From Axinella damicornis (Eukaryota; Porifera; Demospongiae; Axinellida; Axinellidae), in assembly GCA_963931865.1 (NCBI GenBank), contig OZ007511.1, positions 6,825,283 through 6,889,282 of the forward strand: a DNA stretch of 64,000 nt, written 5' to 3'. The notes under the pieces are model-generated. The model saw nothing but the letters and a program-made list of their open reading frames with translations, did no database searches and had not been told where the DNA came from. The position numbers were made by a program, and so were the translations under genes. Shown one piece after another: positions 47,263-56,472 of this stretch; the first letter of the stretch is position 1, and every line of letters begins with the position of its first letter.

Positions 47263-47585
47263 CTGTGAGGGATGGAGGAGGTGGAAGGGGTTGAGGGATG
47301 GAGGGGGCAGAGGGGGTGGAGCAGGAGGGAGTGGAGAGGCAGGGGTTGGAGGAGGAGGGAGTGAAGGGGGCAGAGGGGGTGGAGGAGGAGGGAGTGGAGA
47401 GGCAAGGGGTGGAAGAGGAGGGAGTGGAGTGGCAGGGGGTGGAGGAGGAGGGAGTGGAGGAGGAGGGAGTGGAGGGACAGAGGGGGGACAGAGGGGGTGG
47501 AGGGGTGGAGAGTGGGGAGGGTGTGGAGGGTTGGAGGGGGTGGAGGGGATGGAGTGGGTGGAGGGGGTAGGGGAGAGGGGTTTAG
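47263..47585. repeat. GGAGGGAGTGGAGGGGCAG-type purine array
   Basis: Polypurine on the plus strand with a variable 15-36 bp unit. The Gly/Glu-rich and Pro/Leu-rich frames seen here are artefacts of composition. Confidence 0.9.
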
Positions 47586-48175
47586 AGATGTGAAAGGAGT
47601 ATGAACCGGTAAAACAAATCCCTTTCCAATATAATCAGATCCAGCAACGCCCAAATCCCACGTGATGAACATATTTGACCCTCTTGGAAAGACTGACTCA
47701 ATGAGAATTAGTGAGTTCAGCTTTCACTAGCTACTTGGCAAATTATGCTCAACCAGCCAGCCCTCGTTGTGTCACTTGCAACTTGATTTTTGTTCACATA
47801 GGGGAGAGAGCCTGAGAACTTTTGGCCGAAGTTGCCAAACTTCGCAGTTGAACATTCAGTCAAGTAACCTATGCATCACGGCATATCTCAGAATGTCCAG
47901 ACAGTATGTTCCATATTTGATACCAGCTTTATGTTATGGTAATGACTATGAAATCCAGACATGGTGACCGCATAGCTTTACAAAGCTATTATGAGGCCAG
48001 CCGTGGGAGGCAATGCCTGCCACGGCTGGCCTCATATTAGGAACTTCATTTCCGGTACTGGGTACATTTCAGAAAACACTTGCCTATACTGTCTCCACAC
48101 TTTGTGCGTAGATCTGCTTGAACAATGCTACCCACAAATTGACCCACAAAAAACAAATGCCAGCATACAGCTAGT
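47586..48175. other. SLC11-A intron; short inverted repeat near 47995-48035
   Basis: ATGAGGCCAGCCGTGGGAGG faces CCTGCCACGGCTGGCCTCAT, a small hairpin. Nothing else. Confidence 0.6.
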
Positions 48176-48650
48176 GGGAGGGAGGGAGGGAGGAGGGAGG
48201 GAGGAGGGAGGGAGCGAGGAAGCGAGGAGGGAAGGAGGTAAGTGAGGGAGGGAAGGAGGAAGGGAGGTAAGCGAGGGAAGGGGTAGGGAGGGAGGGAGCA
48301 AGGGAGGGAGGGAGGGAGGGAGGGAGGGAGGGAGGGAGGGAGGGAGGGAGGGAGGGAGGGAGGGAGGAGGGAAGGAGGGAGGGAGGGAGGGAGGGAAGTA
48401 GGGACAGAGGGAAGGAAGTAGTTAAGGAGGGAGGGAGGGAGGGATCGAGCGAGGGAGGGAGGTAAGCGAGGGAGGGAAGGAGAAGGGAGTTAAGCAAGGG
48501 AGGGGGTAGGGAGGGAGGGAGCAAGGGAGGGAGCGAGGGAGGGAGGGAGGGAGGGAGGGAGGGAGGGAGGGAAGTAGAGACAGAGAGAGGGAGGGAGGGA
48601 GGGAGGGAGGGAGGGAGGGAGGGAGGGAGGGAGGGACAGAGGGAGGAAGG
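48176..48650. repeat. (GGGA)n polypurine array
   Basis: Long GGGAGGGA run with GAAGGAGGTAAGCGAGG variants repeated as higher-order units of roughly 60-250 bp. Confidence 0.97.
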
Positions 48651-48832
48651 AACAAAGGTTGGTTTGATGGTGGTTAGATTATTACGCTCAGGATTAGGCC
48701 AGTGTACTTCACCAAGGCCTAAAACCCTCCTAGGCTCAACCCCAGCAAAATTAATATGTGAGATAATGGTGCAACCATGGAAGGAGGCAACAAGCTATGC
48801 CTCCAGGTTGAGCCATCATCCACTGCTCTCAC

Positions 48833-48880
48833 CTGGAGGATAAGCCCCATCACTGTCGACCACATCAACACCCAGAGTAG
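48833..48880 (-). pseudogene. SLC11-A exon, TM1b-TM2 link
   Basis: 48 nt, 16 codons, phase 0: LLWVLMWSTVMGLILQ. Matches Nramp LLWVLLWATxxGLxLQ. Confidence 0.94.
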
Positions 48881-49495
48881 CTGTACAGTGGAAGAGAGAA
48901 CACAATATGACACCACATGCAGTCCTGTGACATCACATCATCAATTACATAAGCAGCATCACTGTAGACATGAGGTGCTTCACCATAACACTTGAACATC
49001 ATGATTTGTTATGTCCGGGTCTAGATGTACTGGTAGTGCCATCTTGCACTGACACCATTTTAGAAGATGCCACACCCATCACGTGACATGAGATCAAGGG
49101 CACAAGAAGAAAGGTAGTCTAGTCCCACCCACCGAACACCTGACTTCTGTTAGTGACTTTCATTACTCACAGTGCTAATGCTCTTTGCTAGAGACTTCTC
49201 ACTCAACGCTGTCAGTGCATCAGAGGAACGAACTACACCAGGCTCGCGTAGCTGTTGGGAGGCGAGAGCCCGTGAGACCTCTGAGAGAATTGTTGTGCAC
49301 TGTGCTAATAAAAATGCCATGAAAGAGACAACAGCTCTCCCGACCTCTGCACAGAGTGACCAGCACCAGACTGAGAAGAAGCTGTAGCTGAAGCGAGCAA
49401 AGCTACAATCTATGTGACTTCACAACGACATCTATGACATCATAACACACAACATAATTATGTGCACATCATTACATCACAAGCTACACTCTCAC

Positions 49496-49595
49496 CTTGT
49501 ACTGAGCAACAGCCCCAGCCTGCAGGTCACTCTAGTCCAGTTAGGCTATGCTCTTGAGGAAACCAGGACCTGTGAAAGCCCATAGCTTACGTAAA
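49496..49595 (-). pseudogene. SLC11-A exon, TM1, metal-binding motif destroyed
   Basis: Reads SLRKLWAFTGPGFLKSIA, then TAA (49541-49543), Leu-Asp, TAG (49532-49534), then SDLQAGAVAQYK. In functional Nramps the stretch after SIA is YLDPGN, whose Asp and Asn bind the metal, followed by a short segment leading into SDLQAG. Here the Tyr codon is a stop and the Pro-Gly-Asn segment is reduced to one stop codon, a net loss of about four codons without frameshift. Confidence 0.93.
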
Positions 49596-49639
49596 CTGAG
49601 TATGGGCTGAGGGAGGAAGGAATAGGAAGGAGGAGTCAA

Positions 49640-49890
49640 AGGAAGGGAGGGAGGGAGGGAGGGAGGGAGGGAGGGAGGGAGGGAGGGAGGAAGGGAGGGA
49701 GGGAGGGAGGGAGGGAGGGAGGGAGGGAGAGAGGGAGGGATCCGGAGGGAGGGAGGGAGGGATGGAGGGAGGGAGGGAGGGGGGGAGGGAGGGAGGGAGG
49801 GAGGGAGGGAGGGAGGGAGGGAGGGAGGGAGGGAGCGAGGGAGGGATGGAGGGAGGGAGGAAGGGAGGGAGGGAGGGAGGGACGGACGGA
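49640..49890. repeat. (GGGA)n polypurine array
   Basis: Almost pure GGGAGGGA, immediately upstream of the TM1 exon. Confidence 0.97.
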
Positions 49891-50197
49891 TGGCAGTCAA
49901 TGATGGCCTAAGCAAGCTACTCTATAGGATGGGCATAATCACCTTGTCTGCTGAGTTGACATGTTATGCACACTCTTTATGAACACCAGTAAGTAAATAT
50001 TGTGTCTACTGAGCGGGCAACTATGAAACCGGAACGGAATGGAAATAGAAATGGAATGAAAACCGGATGTGGTCTGTTATCATGCAAGACATGCGCATTG
50101 CAGTCACATGGTCCCGCTATTTTCACGGTCCCGCCATTTTTCGCCAAATCTTGAACAAGTTAGCTGCAGAGCAGTGCTGATGGTCTGGTGGTGAAAT

Positions 50198-52204
50198 GGT
50201 CATTGATTTGACAGCATGTGGTGAGGATGAAATAGACCTCACCCCCCCTGGCCCTATAGTTCGCCCAAAAATTCAAGAAAGAATCAAGGTGAGCTTACTA
50301 GCTAGCTATCTACATGCTAGCTAGCTAGCTAGCTAGCTATAATGTGTCTGACTTGCACAAATACAAGTTGATCCCAGAGTTGCCTGTCTAGTGAAGCAGC
50401 TGTATTGGAGTTTTCATTGCAGCCAAGAGGAGGGGGATCTGGAACTGGAGGATGATGGGAGCGAGTGTGATCCTGATCTCAGCCAAGTTGAAATGTAAGC
50501 AGTTTTCTATAATTCCAGAAAGACATGTGTCAACAAAGACTGTCTCTTTTAAAATGCAGGAGGTACCAGACATCTGTGTGTGGTGGCAAACCTTGATTCG
50601 AGTTTGACAACGCTCTAAAGCCAGCTGAAGCATTTTTATTTTTTTTATTTTTATTTTTATATGAAAATTTATGCAATATATAGACATTGCAAAGGACATA
50701 CAGTAGCCACAGGCTAACTTAAGTATACCCAACGAAAAAACATTTGACTTGCTCATCAACTTGCCTCCATCCAATGAACATGTTTGCACGACAAAGCCTA
50801 TCGGTGTCAAGCAGGTTGCAACTTTTGTTGTGTCTAATCATGCTGTGTGCCAAAATGATGACCTAAAGGCAGATGATTTGGGTGTGTGGGTGCACAAGGG
50901 AAAGCCAACTCGAAAGTACAAGGTTGCCCGTGATAATTAAGGAATCAGGAGCAGTGTACAGTGCTAGCCTGGCCAAGGAAGGTGGTAGAGACGTGTACAA
51001 GCTCACTTGTGTGTACTATCAACACAAGCATACTCCAAGCTTTCGTTGCACATCGTTCCATGCTACTAGTGAGTTGTGTACATAGGGGTGGGACTTGCTC
51101 TGTGTGTAATTGGGGTGAGCCCCACATAGACGTGTAAAACTTAAACTCTGTCTGTCTGTATGTATGTATATATGCGTACGTCGTACCGTAAATAAACGCT
51201 TTTGTAACAACTGAAAGTTCCTTGCGTCATGACAAATTTACACGTGTGCTCACAAATCACTGAACGAGTTAGTGCCTAGCTAGAGACACGAATCGTGAAC
51301 CGTGAACCGTGTACCCCTTGGATGGCTATACAACAGGGACAGAGACCACTCACTAGTCTATCTCTTCAATGGCTACAGCGATGGGCGCTACCACAGGGTA
51401 ACAAAGGCTGTGAGAGTGCGACTTCTTTGCTCGGATCTAGCTAGCTACATTGCTCACTGTTACTGGTAGACCCCCGCTGGCTCACCCCAAAACATTCTAC
51501 TAGTTACAAATACATTTACTAGACTAGACATCGCTAGTTCTAAATAATGAGCAGGCTGCAAATAGACATCCACATAATTGTGAATGCATTCTGGCCCTAT
51601 ATGTAAGGAGGGGAAATTCAAACGTGTATGCTTTATAGGTGGTGATGGCCAAAGGATCCCTCTCACAATCGTCCAGTACACATTCTTGGACGGAATTGCT
51701 GTGCCTGTAAGAATGGCCCCCCAGGGCAATTGCAGAAAAGCTTCAAGGCCATACTTCCGCACCCAGACCAGCACCCTGGAGAGTATGAAAGAGAACCTTC
51801 CCTCTGTGCCACCTAAGCAAATCGTGCGCAAAAGCTATGAGAAAGTCGGTGGAGTTTTGCAGATGAAGAGCTGTAGTGAAGTTGCTCGAAACCTCAGACA
51901 GGTATATAACAAGAAGTCGTATCAGGGTAGCACCTCCAATCTGACATCGAACTGCGAGAAAGATCTGTTGTATGACCTGCTTGAGCAGCATTACTCAAGT
52001 GAAAAGAACTTTGTGCGTAGTGTGAGTTTACTGATATTTCTCGCTTTTGTTCTGAAGCAATTCAAGGCCAACTCGAGCGAATCTCTAAACAACTTGCTAA
52101 AGTGCAGAGTGGACTTCAAGCGAAGAGAATGGCCGCAGTTCAATAAGGTCCTGAAAGCACTGTCAGAAGAACAGCAAGCAGAGTTTGAGAAGGCTGCATT
52201 TTGA
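50198..52204 (+). pseudogene. multi-exon gene of unknown, possibly transposon-related family
   Basis: Exon 1 is probably 50198-50288 (MVIDLTACGEDEIDLTPPGP..., donor GTGAGC). An acidic exon may follow at 50432-50495. The third block (50735-51072) reads LINLPPSNEHVCTTKPIG, then LKADDLGVWVHKGKPTRKYK, changes frame near 50935, and continues VYKLTCVYYQHKHTPSFRC to a GTGAGT donor. The last block (about 51630-52204) reads GDGQRIPLTIVQYTFLDG, MAPQGNCRKASRPYFRTQTS and EVARNLRQVYNKKS. The ADDLGVW and PHGN/PQGN-type patterns remind me of uncharacterised, transposon-associated proteins in cnidarians and sponges, but I cannot name the family. The frame change suggests decay. Confidence 0.45.
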
Positions 52205-52224
52205 GGTGAAGTCAAGGGTAGCCA

Positions 52225-52323
52225 ATTTTCGGGAGGGGGGTCCTCGAAAATACGCCCATCCCCCTCTTTGAGCAGCCACTAAGTTCATCGCCCATGGGCG
52301 TATTTTCGAGAGACTACGGTACA
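52225..52323. mobile_element. short TIR remnant of the CCGTA family
   Basis: TCGAAAATACGCCCAT and ATGGGCGTATTTTCGAGAG flank a small centre; the right edge CTACGGTA matches the CCGTA ends at 45474 and 40218. The left end is degraded. Confidence 0.65.
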
Positions 52324-52417
52324 TACAAAACGTACTGATGGATCACTTGTATTATTTTGTTACACAAATAGTTATGCACAAAACGAATATTATGTATTCA
52401 AAATGACAAGAACTTAC

Positions 52418-52491
52418 ACGGAGTTTCTGAACTGTCCCATGATTCTCTTGCTGGTGGTAGCATGGAGGAGGGGGAGCAGGGAGAACGGGAG
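52418..52491 (-). pseudogene. SLC11-B exon, TM10
   Basis: 74 nt between AG and GTAAGT: LPFSLLPLLHATTSKRIMGQ then FRNS. Matches Nramp LPFALIPLLxFTSSxxIMGxF. Its equivalent is missing from copy A. Confidence 0.94.
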
Positions 52492-52494
52492 CTG

Positions 52495-52830
52495 TGGGGG
52501 GAGGGAGGAGGGTGTGAGAAGAGGAAGGAGGGTGTGGGAGGAGGGAGGATGATGTGGGTGGAGGAAGGGAGGTGTGGAAGGAGGGAGGTGTAAATGTGGG
52601 AGGAGGATGTGAGAGGAAGGAGGTATGTGTCGGAGTGTGGGAGGAGAGTGGGGAGGAGGGGGAGGGTGTGAGAGGAGGAAGGACGGTGTGGGAGGAGGGT
52701 GAGGGAGGAGGGAGGAGGGAGGACAGTGAGGTAGGAGGGAGGCAGGTGTGGGAGGCGGGAGGAGGGTACGCGAGGGAGAGGGAGGATGTGAGGGAGGAGG
52801 GTGTGAGTGGAGGGAGGAGGGTGTGAGTGG
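52495..52830. repeat. GGGAGGAGGGTGTGAGAGGA minisatellite, copy B
   Basis: Longer version of the array at 32237-32410, next to the TM10 exon. Confidence 0.92.
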
Positions 52831-53884
52831 AGGGGGGCCGGCAATCCAATTTTTTATGCTCAAAGGGTGGATACATGGTGCTGAGTGGTGACACATTTGC
52901 ATAAGTCTAAATAGAGCCCACAAGAACAATCGCCTTGTCTTACTTTAGTACCTAGCGAGGTGCTTTCTAATCATGCATCGAAGTTCGTCACCGTTTGGCG
53001 GACCGAATTTCTTTCAATTGTTGCGTTGCATTTCATTTTTTGGGCAATGCATAATTTGAGCGCCTACAATGTATGGTAATAACGAACCATATTATTTGCT
53101 CGTACAGTCTAACTTAAGGTTAAAGATTTTTCCTGAGGCAGAAAAACACTGCACGTAGTCGCACAAGAATAGTTTGGGGCAGAATACTGCATATATACAG
53201 GCAGATTATGTGCTCCACACCACACTGCCATAAATTGTGGAATGGACAGAACTTAAATGATGTTTCAAGGTGTATTTACTATTGCAGGAGTGAGAGGGCA
53301 ATACAGAATAATAGTCGGTTCAGGGCTGACAGTATTGGCCCTCCTTGTGGTCAAGCCAATACTGTCAGCCCTGAACCAAATATTCTTCTGTACTGCCCGA
53401 CCTAAGGAGTACAATAATAATGACTCACTTTCGTCCAGCGCTACGTACGTACGTACATAGCTTCTTTGATCGACAGGCAGTGCAACAGTTCAGTGTGAAA
53501 ACGGTAGCATTCAACCGAATTCAATCCATTCCAAGGAGCCGGGCTACAATACTAAAACTCCAAAGCGCTCTCTTGCAGAACTACCTTCAGGTGCATCCAT
53601 AGGAAAAAAGAACAGCTAGCAACATCCAGTGCCGTCTTCAGTAACTATGACTCCATGCAATCAGCAATGCCCATTCCGGTCAAGTGAACATCTGAACCAA
53701 TACGGCAATAAGCTGAATGGATACGGCAAAATATTCAGTTCAGCGACACATCATCATACCCGGGTTATCCGTTCAGGGTTCTGATACATAGTCCCATAGT
53801 AATATTTATTCTGACGTGTTGATGAAGTCAATGATACAGAAACGCTTATCATGATGAATTAAATCTACCAGCATAGTAACTCAC

Positions 53885-53972
53885 TAGACTCAATGGAGTT
53901 GTACTTGATCCCCTCCTTCACCTCCACCACATTGCTACGGGAGATGGACCGCCTCAGCCCAGGGCCGGATCA
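53885..53972 (-). pseudogene. SLC11-B exon, TM6-TM7 loop
   Basis: Same sequence as the 37306 exon including the TGA at its presumed first codon. Confidence 0.8.
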
Positions 53973-53999
53973 CTGTAAAAGATATAGGGTGGTCCATTA

Positions 54000-54110
54000 G
54001 ACACTGCCGAAGGCAGTGTGCAGAGGTGTGAAGCGTGGAAAAAAATTTCACATTCATTTTTCAGTTATCAGGATAGGCTCTCATGGCTCCTTAGTGCTTT
54101 GCACTGCAAG
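54000..54110 (+). repeat. dispersed repeat, copy 4 of 4
   Basis: Duplicated together with copy 3 at 37421. Confidence 0.85.
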
Positions 54111-55174
54111 TTCCAGATGTAAGAGGATTGCAGGTCCAGCGGCCGCCATGTGCTTCTTTCTTGCTCAAATTTCGCTCGTGCAACGTGTAATACATACTTA
54201 AACGTAGCTATACTAGATCGTGGTTTCGTTCCCAAGCTGTTATAATTAGCTCGATGTTGCCTCGATGCTCGATGTCGCAATGGAGCGGCAGGTAAAAAAA
54301 ACAACAAAAAAGCTACCTGGCCTGAGAATTGGGTGGGCCATGGCCCACACGGCCCACCGTGCTGTGCCGGCCCTGGGCTCTGAGGAAACAAGTGACAAGC
54401 AGCTGCATATCCATCTATGCACATACATGTATTGCACGTATTATAGTATTCGCTAGGTATTGTGGGGCAAGCCTGAGTGAGTGTAACATAGCCTCCCTCC
54501 TGCATGAGAAATTTCACCATGCAGGAGGGCAATATCTTGATGTGATGGGTGTGGCGAAAACAAATCAGGCAAACAATTTTATGCTACATGGGAAGTGCCA
54601 TGCCATGGAGAGCTCCCTGACCTTTCCAGGCTGCCCAACTAGGTCCCTAAATCGAGCTGGATGGACAATCAACAGTGCAGTTTGGTTCCCGTTGGCAATC
54701 TATACTTTCTTGACCATCGAGGCTCTCCCAAACTCATAAATTATCACAAACACAACTTCTGTTATAACCGTCTCTTTTTCTTATGGATATCGAGAGGCAA
54801 TCGCAGTCCTGGTAGCCACAATGCATCCGATTGCAACTTGCTTGCGTTGCAGCTCATTTCAATTAACGCACATGTCACGTAAGGACCATGCTTGGTTGAC
54901 AGAGTCAGCAATGGCGTCCAAAGGGAAGACAAGAACTTTTACAGCACTCACAACTTCACCAGCACGGTGATTTTTGGCATGTGAGTGTCTGTTAACGACA
55001 GTAATCACACCTGTGTGGTCAGAATCTTTGACGGGCCTTCGTAACAGCTGTGCTGACAATGAACTTTGAAGAGAGCGATTGAGCGATGGCGGCCGACGGC
55101 ACTGCAAAAGTGCTTGTATCTCCACCACCAAGGTGAGTTTCAGCACCAAAATTGTATGGTGAGGACAGTGGATG

Positions 55175-55380
55175 ATAGCGATCACGACGGTGCAGTACGA
55201 ATCTTTGCAGGCCATTCCTAAGTAGTCAAACATTATTTACACTGGTAGAGTTACAACTCCTTGCAGGGGGGAAAATTGTGCCGCATAAACAATCTTCATC
55301 AGCATGTGTGTGAACATGGAACACTTCCCAATACAGTTCTAAAAAGATTTTACCTGGTGAAATTTCCCACCACACAGCCA
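55175..55380. repeat. local tandem duplication, first unit
   Basis: GCGATCACGACGGTGCAGTA through the CACCACACAGCCATA region occurs here and again at 60342-60546. Copy A has it only once, so it arose in copy B. Confidence 0.92.
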
Positions 55381-55574
55381 TACGGTATAGGGAGAAAGTA
55401 TTGCAACACAGAGATCCGGGTGTTGGTGCTGTATCAGTGTGCTAGGTTCCTTTAGGAGCCGCTACTGAGACCCCAGACACATATCAGTTGGGTATGTGTA
55501 ACTACCCCAGCTGACAACAGACCTGAAGCCCACTGTGTACAACCTACCAGTATGCATACCGGTAAGTTCACCCG

Positions 55575-55735
55575 TATGCGTACTGTAGGTACGTACGTAC
55601 GTACATACGTGCGCACAACCCCTAGTACGTACGTACGTACGTACATCCGTTAGGCTGCGCTGTACTGTACGGCGCAGTACCGGTACGCGTACCGTTACGC
55701 GACTGTAAAGCTACGCTGTACTGTACCGGGTAACC
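55575..55735. repeat. TACG-rich left sub-terminal repeats
   Basis: (GTAC/ACGT)n runs with GTACTGTACCGG words. A similar zone lies at 60000-60130 near the right end. Confidence 0.9.
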
Positions 55736-55739
55736 CGGC

Positions 55740-56470
55740 CAAATGTACATGCAGTTATAATTATATCAAGGAAAACAATAGATCACAGAATCACAAAGCA
55801 GTTCCTGACAAAACCCAAAAGAAGTTCCTTGTCGGCAGCAGACAGTAAAGGGGCTACCCATCCCACCATGTCGCACTTGAAGATACAGCAAACCTCCGTG
55901 ACACGCCATGTGTGCCTGCCTAGCAAGGAACATCACCACCCGACTGTCGGCAACACACCCCAAAGGGGCTACACATAATCCCACAGTGATGGGAGGTAGA
56001 CTCGGCACTCATAAGCCAGCATCCACAACACACCACCTGAGTGCATCTAGCAGTCGCATGTAGCTGTCGGGATTGATACTACTTGCTCTCCTTTTCGAAG
56101 AGGCAGTCCCCTCACGTCGCGTCTAGGCCTAGGCCGTTCAGGGACAAGTTGTCCCTTCGTCTCGCCATCTGAGAATACCAGCCGGGGTGAGCCGCTTAGA
56201 ACCTGGCACAGGTAAGCCTGGTCTTGGAGGGCACAGAGAAGCCACTCACCAATGGGCAGTCTAGCCACTAGCCCTTATTGTTCGCCTGCGCGCGTGCATG
56301 CATGCAGCGCAGCGCAATCGTATGCAGTGCCACATTGCAAGTTGTTTTAAAAAAAAGTTGCACAAATTAAAGCTACACACCTGTCCACCGGAGCAACCAA
56401 AATAAACAAAAACAGCTTACTGGCGGTAACTATCAGTAACTGTTAGCAAGTAGCTACAAAACAGTACAAC
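55740..56470. other. left arm of the 4.9-kb element, no gene supported
   Basis: Two minus-strand frames of 73-80 residues (55766-56008, 56047-56268) have no recognised domain. A second, undetected cargo gene cannot be excluded. Confidence 0.35.
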
Positions 56471-56472
56471 AG

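Larger units (their letters stand above)
30230..49595 (-). pseudogene. Nramp: SLC11/Nramp divalent-metal transporter, copy A (probably dead)
   Basis: Fourteen exons in correct Nramp order on the minus strand: 49496-49595, 48833-48880, 47131-47262, 45410-about 45472, 44562-44623, 44090-44157, 43080-43145, 38827-38892, 37306-37393, 35819-35868, 35394-about 35515, 33423-33452, 32629-32784, 31977-32054; plus a possible C-terminal exon at 30230-30292. Nramp proteins are 11-12-helix membrane transporters that move Mn2+/Fe2+ with protons, at the plasma membrane or endosomes. Most splice sites and phases fit. Four defects argue against function: loss of DPGN and two stops in the TM1 exon, a TGA as first codon of the 37306 exon, a TAG in the TM8 exon, and no TM10 exon between 32629 and 32054. 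Introns are filled with MITEs and polypurine arrays. Assembly error cannot be excluded. Confidence 0.85.

Noticed and set aside
47238..47672. Pro/Leu- and Gly/Glu-rich frames in purine arrays (also at 48171-48655, 49541-49915 and 52352-52929)
   Set aside because: Artefacts of low-complexity polypurine DNA; frames on both strands, no start or splice context.
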